The notes beneath the pieces were generated by a model. It had not been told where the DNA came from. It saw only the letters and a program-made list of their open reading frames with translations, and did no database searches. From Oscillospiraceae bacterium (GTDB lineage Bacteria > Bacillota > Clostridia > Oscillospirales > Oscillospiraceae), in the NCBI GenBank assembly GCA_021771635.1, contig JAETOQ010000004.1, positions 1 through 64,000 of the forward strand: a stretch of 64,000 nt of DNA. Reading direction: 5' to 3'. The position numbers were made by a program, and so were the translations under genes. Positions 1-7,585 of the stretch are shown in pieces (positions within the stretch are counted from its first letter, which is position 1; each line of letters begins with the position of its first letter).

Positions 1-113
1 GCCATACGGCGTCGCTTTCCCTTGCCATACGTCAGTATGGCTGCGGAAAATCTCCTTGTCTGACGAGAAAAATCCTCGTCCATCCGGCATTCCCCGGTTA
101 TGAATACAGGTTC
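1..113. repeat. Right part of a MITE-like dispersed repeat (left end outside window)
   Basis: This segment closely matches the interior and right end of the complete element at 57400-57560, including the terminal CGGTTATGAATACAGGTTC. It is followed by TTA (114-116), the same trinucleotide that flanks the complete copies. It contains no open frame. The left terminus must lie before the window. The classification as a non-autonomous element comes from comparing copies within the window. Confidence 0.7.
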
Positions 114-213
114 TTATTGTGAAATTCTAAGAATTTACGGCGTTAAGCAAGTACTTTCTGTGCCAAAGACGAAAAGACTTTTTACCGTTTCCCAAAAATA
201 TTTATGAAAAATA

Positions 214-265
214 TTGACCAGCAGGTCTATTTGTGGTAGATTCTAAAAATAGACCTGCTGGTCGA
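214..265 (+). promoter_or_regulatory. Promoter with twin TetR-type operators
   Basis: A -35 TTGACC (214-219) and -10 TAGATT (237-242) are 17 bases apart. Two 16-bp dyads built on GACC-N4-GGTC lie at 214-229 and 250-265. They are mutually inverted, giving a perfect 17-bp inverted repeat at 216-232 and 247-263. One dyad covers the -35 and the other sits just after the -10, which is the classic geometry for autorepression by the TetR protein encoded 18 bases downstream. Confidence 0.8.
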
Positions 266-282
266 TTTTTTGAGGTGAGTAC

Positions 283-906
283 ATGAAGCGTGAAGAAAAA
301 AACCAACAGACAAGACGGCGGATCATGGACGGCGCACTGGCTGAGTTTTCCAAACAGGGATACGGGGCCAGTTCCATCAATACCATCTGTGCCGCCCAGG
401 ACATTTCAAAGGGCATCGTGTATCACTATTTTGAAACAAAGGATGCTCTGTTCCTTGCCTGTGTAGCGGAGTGCTTCCAGCGTCTGACGGAGTACATCCG
501 GGCAAATATGATAGAACAGGGCGATACAGGGTTCTGTTTGGAAGAATACTTTGCGATCCGCACAAGATTTTTTCGTTCCTATCCAGTTTATCAGCGCATT
601 TTCTGTGAGGCGGTGGTTTCACCTCCCGAACATTTACGCGCCGAGATACAGACATGCAAGCAGGATTTTGACGCACTCAACATCCAGATCCTGGAACAGC
701 TGCTGGATCCGCTCGCTCTGCGTTCCGGCGTCTCCAAGCAGGAAGTGATCGAGACCTTCCGCCAATTTCAGGATTTCATCAATATTCGTTATCAAATAGC
801 CGATACAAACGGGCGGGAATTTGAGGCCCGTGAGGAAAACTGCCGCAAGGCGCTGGACATTTTACTCTATGGAGTCATCGAAAGGGAGAACACCAACCAT
901 GCCTAA
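283..906 (+). CDS. TetR/AcrR family transcriptional regulator
   Basis: A 207-aa protein. The N-terminal helix-turn-helix spans about residues 10-55 (QQTRRRIMDGALAEFSKQGY, then the recognition region ISKGIVYHYFETKDALF), which is the standard TetR DNA-binding domain. The C-terminal half is the variable ligand/dimerisation domain, so the inducer cannot be read from sequence. The ATG is preceded by GAGGTGAG at suitable spacing. The next gene, a MATE exporter, starts inside this gene's end (ATG at 899), so the two are translationally coupled. By analogy with TetR-MATE pairs it probably represses its own operon through the twin operator at 214-265 and releases it when an exported toxic compound binds. 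Confidence 0.92.
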   Translation: MKREEKNQQTRRRIMDGALAEFSKQGYGASSINTICAAQDISKGIVYHYFETKDALFLACVAECFQRLTEYIRANMIEQGDTGFCLEEYFAIRTRFFRSYPVYQRIFCEAVVSPPEHLRAEIQTCKQDFDALNIQILEQLLDPLALRSGVSKQEVIETFRQFQDFINIRYQIADTNGREFEAREENCRKALDILLYGVIERENTNHA

Positions 907-2272
907 GAAGGAACCGCAGACACAGTCCGTGCTGGCCGATCTGCCCCCCGCAAAATCCATCGTGAAGCTTGCCATTCCGGCCACTCTCGCCCTGCTGGCA
1001 AAGGCCGTCTATAACCTGGTGGACACCGCCTATATCGGAATGCTGCGCTCCGACATCGCACTGACGGCGGTGGGCGTTACCGTTCCGCTGCTGCTGATCA
1101 TGGTGTCCATCGAAAACATCTTTGCGGCGGGCGCCGCGGTCCTCGCGGGCCGTCAGCTGGGGGCCAAGGACAGCGAGGGAGCCAGCCGTACCGCCACCAC
1201 CATCATCGGCGTTTCCGTGATCATCGGCACAGTGCTTTCCATCGGCGGCATCGTCTTTCTGGAGCCGCTCATGCGGGCGTTTGGGGCGTCAGATGCCTCT
1301 CTGCCGCTGGCAAAGGACTACGCTTTCTGGATGTTTATCGCCGCGCTTGCCAATCTTCCGGCACAGAGCATGAACTGTGCCGCCAGGGCGGAATCCTCTG
1401 TCAAGATATCGTCTGTGGCCGTGATCACCGGCGCGCTTCTCAATGTGGTGCTTGATCCTGTTTTCATGTTTGACTGGGGGCTCAACATGGGGGTGGAGGG
1501 GGCCTCTCTGGCCACCACGGTCTCTCAGTTTGTCACCTTCTTTATCCTCACCTGGTTCTATGCCAGCGGGCGCTCCATCATCAAAATCAAGCGAAAGGCG
1601 TTCCGGCCGAGCTGGCAGCTGATCAAAACTGTCGCTGTCATCGGCATCCCGACGGCAGTCATCCAGATCTGCCTGTCCGTCGTGGCCTCGCTGACGAACG
1701 TTGCCGCCGCCGGACTGCCCCAATCCGATGAGATCATTGCCGCCTATGGAGTCGTCCAGCGTCTGATCCTCATCGGCTGCTATGTGATCATGGGCTTTAT
1801 GCAGGGATATCAGCCGGTGGCCTCCTTTGCTTTTGGGGCGAGGAATGAGGACCGGTTCCATCAGTCCGTGCGCTTTGCACTGAAGGGCTCCCTGCTTCTG
1901 ACCGTGCTGGTGGCCGCCGTCTATATCCTGTTATCCAGGCCGCTGATCCTGCTGTTTAACCAAAACCCCGTCATTGTGGAATATGGAAAGCAGCTGCTGA
2001 TCTCGCAGGTGGCGCTCTATCCCGCTTTTGGCCTGTGCTATATGATGACCATCACCTATCAGACCATTGGAGCCTCCCGTTATGGGCTGTTCCTGTCCCT
2101 GATCCGGCAGGGCCTGTTCTTTATCCCCTTTATCCTGGCTCTGCCGAGGTTTTTCGGCGTGACAGGGATCTATCTCTCTCAGCCGGCCGCCGATGTGCTG
2201 ACGATCCTGGTGTGCCTTTGCTCCATTAAATCCATGAAAGCCACCGCGTCCCGGAACATGGCGGAGGTGTAA
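899..2272 (+). CDS. MATE family multidrug/Na+ efflux transporter
   Basis: A 457-aa polytopic membrane protein with about 12 hydrophobic segments in two similar halves. The MATE signature region near the start (ATLALLAKAVYNLVDTAYIG) and the matching PTAVIQICLSVVASLTNV in the second half are evident. It should export cationic drugs or metabolites in exchange for Na+ or H+. I chose the ATG at 899 (MPKKEPQ), which follows AAAGGGAG at 881-888. An upstream in-frame ATG at 821 would overlap the regulator far more and has no ribosome site. The gene overlaps tetR by 8 bases and is probably controlled by it. The substrate is unknown. Confidence 0.93.
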   Translation: MPKKEPQTQSVLADLPPAKSIVKLAIPATLALLAKAVYNLVDTAYIGMLRSDIALTAVGVTVPLLLIMVSIENIFAAGAAVLAGRQLGAKDSEGASRTATTIIGVSVIIGTVLSIGGIVFLEPLMRAFGASDASLPLAKDYAFWMFIAALANLPAQSMNCAARAESSVKISSVAVITGALLNVVLDPVFMFDWGLNMGVEGASLATTVSQFVTFFILTWFYASGRSIIKIKRKAFRPSWQLIKTVAVIGIPTAVIQICLSVVASLTNVAAAGLPQSDEIIAAYGVVQRLILIGCYVIMGFMQGYQPVASFAFGARNEDRFHQSVRFALKGSLLLTVLVAAVYILLSRPLILLFNQNPVIVEYGKQLLISQVALYPAFGLCYMMTITYQTIGASRYGLFLSLIRQGLFFIPFILALPRFFGVTGIYLSQPAADVLTILVCLCSIKSMKATASRNMAEV

Positions 2273-2283
2273 GGAGGCGGCAG

Positions 2284-2601
2284 ATGAACATGATCATTAC
2301 GGTCAGCCGCCAATTTGAAAGCGGCGGGCGGCTGATCGGCGCTGAATTGTCCAAGAGGCTGGGGATTCCCTGTTATGAAAAAACGCTCTTTGAGGGGGCT
2401 GCCAAGCACAGCGGTATTCATCAGCTCTTTTTTGAGCAGGCAGAGGGACACAATGACCGCATCTATGCCAATACACTCTCCTGCCGCTATACCCCCATGG
2501 ATATGTCTTTGGATGATCGGATGTATATTGTTGGGCGTTACGCACGGAGGGGGAGGGAATACGGGCTGGGGCCTGCATCTTTTGGCCAATACGTGACACA
2601 T
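2284..2601 (+). pseudogene. Truncated cytidylate kinase-like family protein
   Basis: The first 90 or so codons match the start of the cytidylate kinase-like family often found beside efflux genes in clostridia: MIITVSRQFESGGRLIG is the nucleotide-binding start, followed by KRLGIPCYEKTLF and a later DRMYIVGRYA. Family members run to about 200 aa with a C-terminal NMP-binding and lid region. Here similarity stops near base 2570, and the frame then runs through a perfect hairpin at 2602-2629 and an unrelated GC-rich tail to 2781. It lies 11 bases after the MATE gene, so it is probably the decayed third gene of that operon. I read it as a 3'-truncated remnant rather than a working kinase. Confidence 0.6.
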
Positions 2602-2636
2602 CGGAGCAAGCGTTATATCGCTTGCTCCGACTTTTT
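2602..2636 (+). terminator. Hairpin with short T-tract at the truncation point
   Basis: CGGAGCAAGCG pairs perfectly with CGCTTGCTCCG across a 6-base loop and is followed by ACTTTTTG. It marks where the kinase homology has been replaced. Confidence 0.5.
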
Positions 2637-2751
2637 GCAAAGGTCAAGGTGCGCTCATTCCCCTGCGCGTCCTCTCAAAACCGGATCCGCTCTGCTGGAC
2701 AGCGGTCTGGATTTTGCACGGCTAGCATTTTCAGCGCGTTGGCATAAGAGA

Positions 2752-2779
2752 AAGACACGCCTGCGGCGTGTCTTTTTTT
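2752..2779 (+). terminator. Rho-independent terminator of the tetR-MATE operon
   Basis: The stem AAGACACGC/GCGTGTCTT is followed by seven T residues, ahead of the convergent esterase gene. Confidence 0.8.
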
Positions 2780-2801
2780 GACGCTCTCGGCGTCTCAAAT
2801 G

Positions 2802-3548
2802 TCAGGGTTCCCCCACGATATGGGGCAGGAAATAGCGGATCTGCTTTTTCCACCAGGGCCAGTCGTGGTTCACGTCCAGGCCCCAGTAATCCACCCACGC
2901 GCGGATACCCTTCTGCCGCAGTACCGCATCCAGCCGGCGGGTCCCGGCGAGGAGTGGCTCTTCCCAGGCACCCTGGCCCACGCAGATGATGATGTTCCGC
3001 TGGTTGTAGAGCTGGATATAGGGGTGGTCGGCGGGCATGTTGGCGATGCTGGCGCAGGGATCGTTGACGTAGACTACCTCGTCCATATAGCCGCCGTACA
3101 TGTCGTATGTGTCATAAATGCCGGACAGGGCGATGACGCTGTCAAAGATGTCGGGGCGGCGGAAGAAGAAATTCCCCGCGTGGTACGCGCCCATGGAGAA
3201 GCCGGTGGACAGCAGGGCCTGGCCGGTGCCGTTGATCTCCCGGACGCGGGGGACCAGCTCTTCCATCACATACTGGTACCAGGTCTCATGCCGCCGGACA
3301 CGGTCATAGGGATCAACGCCCTTGGCGGACACGGTCTCCCCGTCGATGGTGTCCACGGTGAACAGCTGGAGCTTTCCATGGTCCAGATAGTCGGCTAGGG
3401 TGTCCAGCATGCCGAAGCCCTCCCAGTCGTAAAAGCGGCCGTTCTGGCAGGGAAACGCCAGCACGGGCTTTCCGCCGTGGCCGTAGACCTTGAATTCCAT
3501 ATCCCGTCCCAGACAGCGGCTGGATTCCTTGTGATACTCAGCGTGCAT
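2802..3548 (-). CDS. Alpha/beta-hydrolase, putative esterase family
   Basis: A 248-aa protein of the esterase D/putative esterase type. The nucleophile elbow GFSMGA carries the catalytic Ser, and DVNHDWPWW near the C-terminus supplies the likely catalytic His. An acidic residue between them would complete the triad. There is no signal peptide, so it is probably cytoplasmic, acting on small acyl or carbohydrate esters. The substrate cannot be inferred. The start at 3548 (MHAEYHKES) is chosen because GGAGGCGATC lies just upstream on the minus strand; an in-frame ATG 48 bases earlier has no such site. The gene stands alone, convergent with the efflux operon. Confidence 0.8.
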   Translation of the reverse strand: MHAEYHKESSRCLGRDMEFKVYGHGGKPVLAFPCQNGRFYDWEGFGMLDTLADYLDHGKLQLFTVDTIDGETVSAKGVDPYDRVRRHETWYQYVMEELVPRVREINGTGQALLSTGFSMGAYHAGNFFFRRPDIFDSVIALSGIYDTYDMYGGYMDEVVYVNDPCASIANMPADHPYIQLYNQRNIIICVGQGAWEEPLLAGTRRLDAVLRQKGIRAWVDYWGLDVNHDWPWWKKQIRYFLPHIVGEP

Positions 3549-3612
3549 GTGATCGCCTCCTTCGCCCATCCTACCATAAAACACCGCTGTGGGCAAGAGA
3601 GAGGCTTGCTTC

Positions 3613-3642
3613 GCAGCATTCCCCGGTTATGAATACAGGTTC
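3613..3642. repeat. Solo right-end fragment of the MITE-like repeat
   Basis: The 30-base segment ending CGGTTATGAATACAGGTTC matches the right terminus of the 57400-57560 element, but the rest of the element is absent. It lies about 65 bases upstream of the esterase start codon and is probably a deletion relic. Confidence 0.65.
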
Positions 3643-3674
3643 TAAGATGCCTCTTGTTCCCGGTAAGCCGCGAA

Positions 3675-3706
3675 AAAGGGGGGTATCCGTTTTCGCGGAT
3701 ACCCCC
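3675..3706 (-). terminator. Terminator of the RNHCP gene
   Basis: Read on the minus strand, GGGGGTATCCG pairs with CGGATACCCCC across a short loop and is followed by CCTTTTTCG, just after the stop codon at 3717. Confidence 0.8.
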
Positions 3707-3716
3707 AGTCAGGGAA

Positions 3717-4145
3717 CTACTTTTTCATACTGCCGTCCCAACCCATCAGGTCTGTCAGCTCTTCGATGTGTTCCAGAGGGAACGGCGGCGACGCCAGGGG
3801 CTTCATGGCGATGGACATCAACTTCATGGGATTGTCGTCCGCCGCCACCCGGTTGGAATTCAGTTTGCCGCAGCGGCGGCAGCGGTGGATCAGCGCCCAT
3901 TCGCCGTCCTTCCGCACCCACACGCCGATAGGGTCCATCCACCCGCCGCAGTCCGACATGCGGTCTCCCGGCACCTCGTCCACGTGGAGGCTGGACAGGC
4001 AGTTAGGGCAGTGGTCCCGGTGGCCGCTTCCAGCGCCTTCCGGCACCACCAATCTTCCGCACACCTTGCAGGTAAAAACCTCCCGGCAGGTGTGAGTCTT
4101 GTAATATCCTTTTTCAAATGACTTTCGTTTGTTTTCCCGATTCAT
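3717..4145 (-). CDS. RNHCP domain-containing zinc-ribbon-like protein
   Basis: A 142-aa protein with the hallmark of the RNHCP family (CKVCGRLVVPEGAGSGHRDH followed by CPNCL), then a second pair RCRRCGK. Four CxxC-type pairs suggest one or two bound zinc ions. The family has no established function; a nucleic-acid-binding or ribosome-associated role is only a guess. Start 4145 (MNRENKRKSF) has AGGAGG 8-9 bases upstream. A possible 33-codon leader frame lies before it at 4159-4260, but its ribosome site is badly spaced. The gene is divergent from the ATP-grasp gene. Confidence 0.8.
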   Translation of the reverse strand: MNRENKRKSFEKGYYKTHTCREVFTCKVCGRLVVPEGAGSGHRDHCPNCLSSLHVDEVPGDRMSDCGGWMDPIGVWVRKDGEWALIHRCRRCGKLNSNRVAADDNPMKLMSIAMKPLASPPFPLEHIEELTDLMGWDGSMKK

Positions 4146-4385
4146 GGGATGTGTCCTCCTAAAAAGTTCGTGGTTCTCTTTTTGGGAGGTCTGTGATACG
4201 CCGCGCAAACCTCCCGGTCAGCGGACAATCACCGAAGCACAGTATCGTTTCAAAAAACATGCTCCTTTTTAATAGATTTGCCTGCGGCATGATTTGATGA
4301 TAGCATAGACGGTCCGCAGCCGCAACCCCATTCCACCGTATTTTCCTGAAAAAGCGGATACTGTCGCAACCGGGCGGAATTTCCC

Positions 4386-4449
4386 TTGCATTTTTTCCAT
4401 AGCGGGGCTATAATTCAATGCCATAAAGCGCTAAATCACGAACAGGAGG
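4386..4449 (+). promoter_or_regulatory. Sigma-A type promoter and ribosome site of the ATP-grasp gene
   Basis: TTGCAT (4386-4391), a 17-base spacer and a perfect TATAAT (4409-4414) are followed by AGGAGG (4444-4449), eight bases before the ATG at 4457. Confidence 0.8.
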
Positions 4450-4456
4450 GCTTTCC

Positions 4457-5659
4457 ATGAATTTCGTGTTTATCTCCCCAAACTTTCCCGAGGCATACCG
4501 CTGGTTCTGCATCCGCCTGCGGGAGAACGGCGTCAATGTGCTGGGCGTGGGCGACGCATCCTATGAGGCTCTGCACCCGGATCTGAAAAGGACGCTGACG
4601 GAGTATTACCGGGTGGACAGCCTGGAAAATTACGACCAGGTCCTGCGGGCTCTGGGCTATTTCACCGGACAGTACGGCAAGATCGATTGGGTGGAGAGCA
4701 ACAACGAATACTGGCTGGAGCTGGACGCCGCCCTGCGGACGGATTTCAACATCACCACCGGCCTGAAATCCCATGAGATCGAAAAATACAAGAGCAAGCT
4801 GGCCATGAAGGAATACTACCGGAAGGCGGGCATCCCTTGCGCCCGGTGCGCCCCCGTGACCACGGAGGAGGCTGGCTTCGCCTTCGCCGAAGAGGTGGGG
4901 TATCCCATCATCGTCAAGCCGGATAACGGTGTGGGCGCCATTGCCACCTGGAAGCTGAAGGATGACGGGGACATGGCCGAATTTTTCCGGGACCCGCCCG
5001 CCGTGCCCTACCTGATGGAGGAGTTCGTGTCCGGGCATGTCACCACCTATGACGGCGTGTGCAACTCCAAGGGCGAGGTCCTCTTCGCCGCCAGCCACAT
5101 CACCCGGAACTCCATTATGGACATGGTGAACGAGGGCGTGCCCACGTATTATTACGTGGATAAGGAGGTCCCCGCCGATGTGGAGGCGGCGGGCAAGGCC
5201 ACGCTGAAGGCCTTCGGCGCCTCCAGCCGGTTTTTCCATCTGGAGTTTTTCCGCCTCACCGAGGGCAAGAAGGGCCTGGGCGAAAAGGGCGATATCGTGG
5301 CCCTGGAGGTCAACATGCGCCCGGCCGGCGGCTTCACGCCGGATATGCTGGACTTTGGACAGAGTGTGGATGTGTACCAGATCTGGGCGGATATGGTGGC
5401 CTTTGACGAGCTGCGGCATACATACAACGGTCCCCACAGCTACTGTGTGTATGCGGGGCGGAGGGACGAGAACCACTATGTCCTCACCCTGCCGGAGCTG
5501 GAGAAGCGGTGCGGCAGCCATGCCCGGCTGTTCACCCGGATGCCGGACGCTTTGGCGGGCACCATGGGCAACCAGGTGGCCATTGCCTGCTTTGACACCC
5601 TGGAAGAGGTGGACGACTTCGTTCAGACCGCCTTTGAGCTGGCTTCGGTGGAAGTCTGA
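4457..5659 (+). CDS. ATP-grasp domain-containing ligase
   Basis: A 400-aa ATP-grasp enzyme. An N-terminal Rossmann-like subdomain (MNFVFISPNFPEAYRWF) is followed by the ATP-grasp core at about residues 110-300. This includes the ATP-binding lysine segment YPIIVKPDNGVGA, the hinge PYLMEEFVSGHVTTYDG, and the metal-binding region ALEVNMRPAGG (Glu and Asn). Such proteins join a carboxylate to an amine or thiol through an acyl-phosphate. The specific acid and nucleophile are not evident, and no neighbouring gene reveals a pathway. It stands alone with its own strong promoter and a terminator at 5671-5705. It is soluble and lacks the extra domains of carbamoyl-phosphate synthase or biotin carboxylase. 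Confidence 0.82.
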   Translation: MNFVFISPNFPEAYRWFCIRLRENGVNVLGVGDASYEALHPDLKRTLTEYYRVDSLENYDQVLRALGYFTGQYGKIDWVESNNEYWLELDAALRTDFNITTGLKSHEIEKYKSKLAMKEYYRKAGIPCARCAPVTTEEAGFAFAEEVGYPIIVKPDNGVGAIATWKLKDDGDMAEFFRDPPAVPYLMEEFVSGHVTTYDGVCNSKGEVLFAASHITRNSIMDMVNEGVPTYYYVDKEVPADVEAAGKATLKAFGASSRFFHLEFFRLTEGKKGLGEKGDIVALEVNMRPAGGFTPDMLDFGQSVDVYQIWADMVAFDELRHTYNGPHSYCVYAGRRDENHYVLTLPELEKRCGSHARLFTRMPDALAGTMGNQVAIACFDTLEEVDDFVQTAFELASVEV

Positions 5660-5670
5660 TCGTCTGGAAA

Positions 5671-5705
5671 AGAGAGAAGCGCCTGATAAGGCGCTTCTCT
5701 TTTTG
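5671..5705. terminator. Bidirectional terminator between convergent genes
   Basis: AGAGAAGCGCC pairs with GGCGCTTCTCT across a short loop, with a T-run on the plus side and A/T on the other. It serves the ATP-grasp gene and probably the convergent DUF4179 gene. Confidence 0.85.
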
Positions 5706-5721
5706 CATATGGAGGATGATA

Positions 5722-6837
5722 TTATCCGGCGGACTCCGCTTGGTCCAGGTCCATCTGGTCCAGCTCCAGCCAGGTGCCGTTGATCTGTATGGCCTCCACG
5801 GCGGCGGGGTCTATGACACGATGGAAGGGGCCGCGGCTGACGGCGCCTCCCCAGCTGCCGTCTGGGCCGTTTTCCCATCTGCTGGATCGTTCACTGGAGA
5901 ATCCTGTGACTTCCTCTCCGTTCACCCGGAGGGCCTCAATGGAGAGCGCGGAGGGATCTCCCTTTCCAATGGGACTGCCGTTGGCATCCAGTTCCAGACG
6001 CTCACATCCGGTATAGCTGACTGAAACGCGGAGAGGAGTCAGACTGACCTTGGTGACGCGGATGGGATCGCTTTCCGCGGGCTCCAGATCCACAGCTCCA
6101 AAATAGACCTGCTTCACGGCGTGAAGATCGACTGTGAAGGTGAATTCAAAGGGGCCCTGAAGAATATCACCGCTGATATCCAGATTTTCCAGATGAAGCG
6201 TCAGCTCCTGGGAATCTCCGCTGGTGTAGATCGAGGACTCGATCTGCATCTCATAGGCAGAGGTCTGCCGGTTGTAGAAATAGGCGGCGGAAACACCGCC
6301 GAAATAGCGGCTGGTTTCCAGATACTGGTCTAGATAGGTGTCCAGCTCTTCTTCGGACATGTATGGAAAACTCGTTTGGAGCGCCGCCTTGGTCTGCGCG
6401 CGGGAGGGGGTGAGCCAGGAGTCCTCAAACTTCACGCTGGACCAGTAGCTGGATGGGAGGGCCTCCCCCTCTAGAGAGAGGGACAGCATCAGGTCTTTTC
6501 CATCCCAGATAGCGCCATTCAGGACGACTGTCACGCCGTCCGCAGTCTGGCTCTGGCCGATGACCGTGCCCATGCTGGCCAACAGGTCCTCGGAGGCCTC
6601 CGGCGTCTGGGAGTCAGCGGCCTTGTTCCAGAACCACTGGGAGAACTGTCCGGTGACGGCGGCATAGCCGCAGGCGGACAGCACCAGCGCCGCCGCGATG
6701 ACCGCTGCCGCCCAGCGGCGCTTCCGCCCGCGGGGCAGGGCGGCTCGGACTTTTTGCTCAATGCGGACACGGGACACCTCGTCCAGCGGCGGGCTGTCGG
6801 TCTCCAGGGCATTGGCCCATTCATACCACTCGTTCAT
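5722..6837 (-). CDS. DUF4179-like membrane anti-sigma factor candidate
   Basis: A 371-aa single-pass protein. An acidic N-terminal cytoplasmic stretch of about 40 residues is followed by a basic anchor (RGRKRRW), one transmembrane helix (AAAVIAAALVLSACGYAAV) and a large extracytoplasmic beta-rich domain. This is the plan of DUF4179 proteins that sit behind ECF sigma factors in Firmicutes. Its ATG overlaps the sigma gene's stop (ATGA), giving translational coupling. By analogy it holds the sigma factor at the membrane and releases it on an envelope signal. The signal is unknown, and no zinc-type anti-sigma motif (HxxxCxxC) is present. Confidence 0.72.
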   Translation of the reverse strand: MNEWYEWANALETDSPPLDEVSRVRIEQKVRAALPRGRKRRWAAAVIAAALVLSACGYAAVTGQFSQWFWNKAADSQTPEASEDLLASMGTVIGQSQTADGVTVVLNGAIWDGKDLMLSLSLEGEALPSSYWSSVKFEDSWLTPSRAQTKAALQTSFPYMSEEELDTYLDQYLETSRYFGGVSAAYFYNRQTSAYEMQIESSIYTSGDSQELTLHLENLDISGDILQGPFEFTFTVDLHAVKQVYFGAVDLEPAESDPIRVTKVSLTPLRVSVSYTGCERLELDANGSPIGKGDPSALSIEALRVNGEEVTGFSSERSSRWENGPDGSWGGAVSRGPFHRVIDPAAVEAIQINGTWLELDQMDLDQAESAG

Positions 6838-7346
6838 AGGGGCACCTCCTTTTGCAGCAGTTTCCGGACACGGTGGAGCCGGGAGCGGACGGCGGACTCC
6901 GTCAGGCCATACCGCGCCCCGATCTCCGCCGCTGTTTCCAACAGCAGATAGTGCCGGAGGAAGATCTCCCCATCCGGCGGAGAGAGGGTGCGGATCTGCT
7001 CGGCCAGCACGGAGCCCAGCACCTTCCGCTCCAGAAAGTCGGAGTCCTCCACGTCGTTGTCGAACAGGGGCACTTCCGCCCGGCGGCGCAGGACCCGCCA
7101 GCGGTCGATGGCGAGGTTCCGGGCCGTGGTGATGACAAAGCCCCGCAGAGTCTCCGCCGCCAGGGAGTCCCCGGCCTGCCAGATTTTGATGAGGGTGTCG
7201 GCGGCGATCTCCTCGATATCTGCCTGACGCCCGGGCAGGACACGTCCGGCGATGGCCGCCGCCAGGGGCGCATACCGCGCGGTCAGTTCGGCCAGGGCCG
7301 CGTCAGGGGCATGGTGCAGCTGTGCCAGCAATTCCCGGTCCGTCAT
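6834..7346 (-). CDS. ECF-type RNA polymerase sigma-70 family factor
   Basis: A 170-aa protein with region 2 (ARYAPLAAAIAGRVL through TLIKIWQAGDSLAAETLRGF and ARNLAIDRWRVLRRR) and region 4 (EIGARYGLTESAVRSRLHRV), the helix-turn-helix that reads the -35 element. It lacks region 3, as ECF factors do. The start at 7346 (MTDRELLAQL) follows AAAGGAGGTGG; the long N-terminal extension in the same frame has no supporting site. It is transcribed with the membrane DUF4179 gene and is probably controlled by it. Target promoters cannot be read here. A likely use is a cell-envelope stress response. Confidence 0.88.
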   Translation of the reverse strand: MTDRELLAQLHHAPDAALAELTARYAPLAAAIAGRVLPGRQADIEEIAADTLIKIWQAGDSLAAETLRGFVITTARNLAIDRWRVLRRRAEVPLFDNDVEDSDFLERKVLGSVLAEQIRTLSPPDGEIFLRHYLLLETAAEIGARYGLTESAVRSRLHRVRKLLQKEVPL

Positions 7347-7414
7347 CCGTCCACCTCCTTTCGCTTTCATGATGGATACGATGGAAACCCGCAAAACGGT
7401 GCAAAATTTTTTTA

Positions 7415-7454
7415 AAAAGAAAAACGGCCTTGCCCCGCCGGCAGGCAGGGCAAG
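7415..7454 (-). terminator. Probable terminator downstream of the malic enzyme
   Basis: On the minus strand CTTGCCC/GGGCAAG encloses a GC-rich loop and is followed by GCCGTTTTTCTTTTT. It lies about 130 bases past the malic enzyme stop. The sequence in between (7461-7585) holds another imperfect hairpin and no convincing gene. Confidence 0.6.
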
Positions 7455-7585
7455 AGAAGAATGGCCGTCCGGCGGGAACACCGAACGGCCGTTGAAGTTG
7501 TCATGCCCAGCCCATGGCGGTGAGAAAGTCCGTCAGGGCTTCCTGGGGTGTTTGATCCGCGTCTTCCTCCATGGCGGAGAAATCT

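Noticed and set aside
4159-4260. 33-codon minus-strand frame upstream of the RNHCP gene, ending in its Shine-Dalgarno
   Set aside because: AAAGGAG is only one base from its ATG and the peptide has no leader-like regulatory codons. Kept as a weak possibility only.
7501-7572. 23-codon minus-strand frame behind malic enzyme
   Set aside because: It has no ribosome site and no conservation evidence; it may be a relic of a lost gene's 3' end but cannot be supported.
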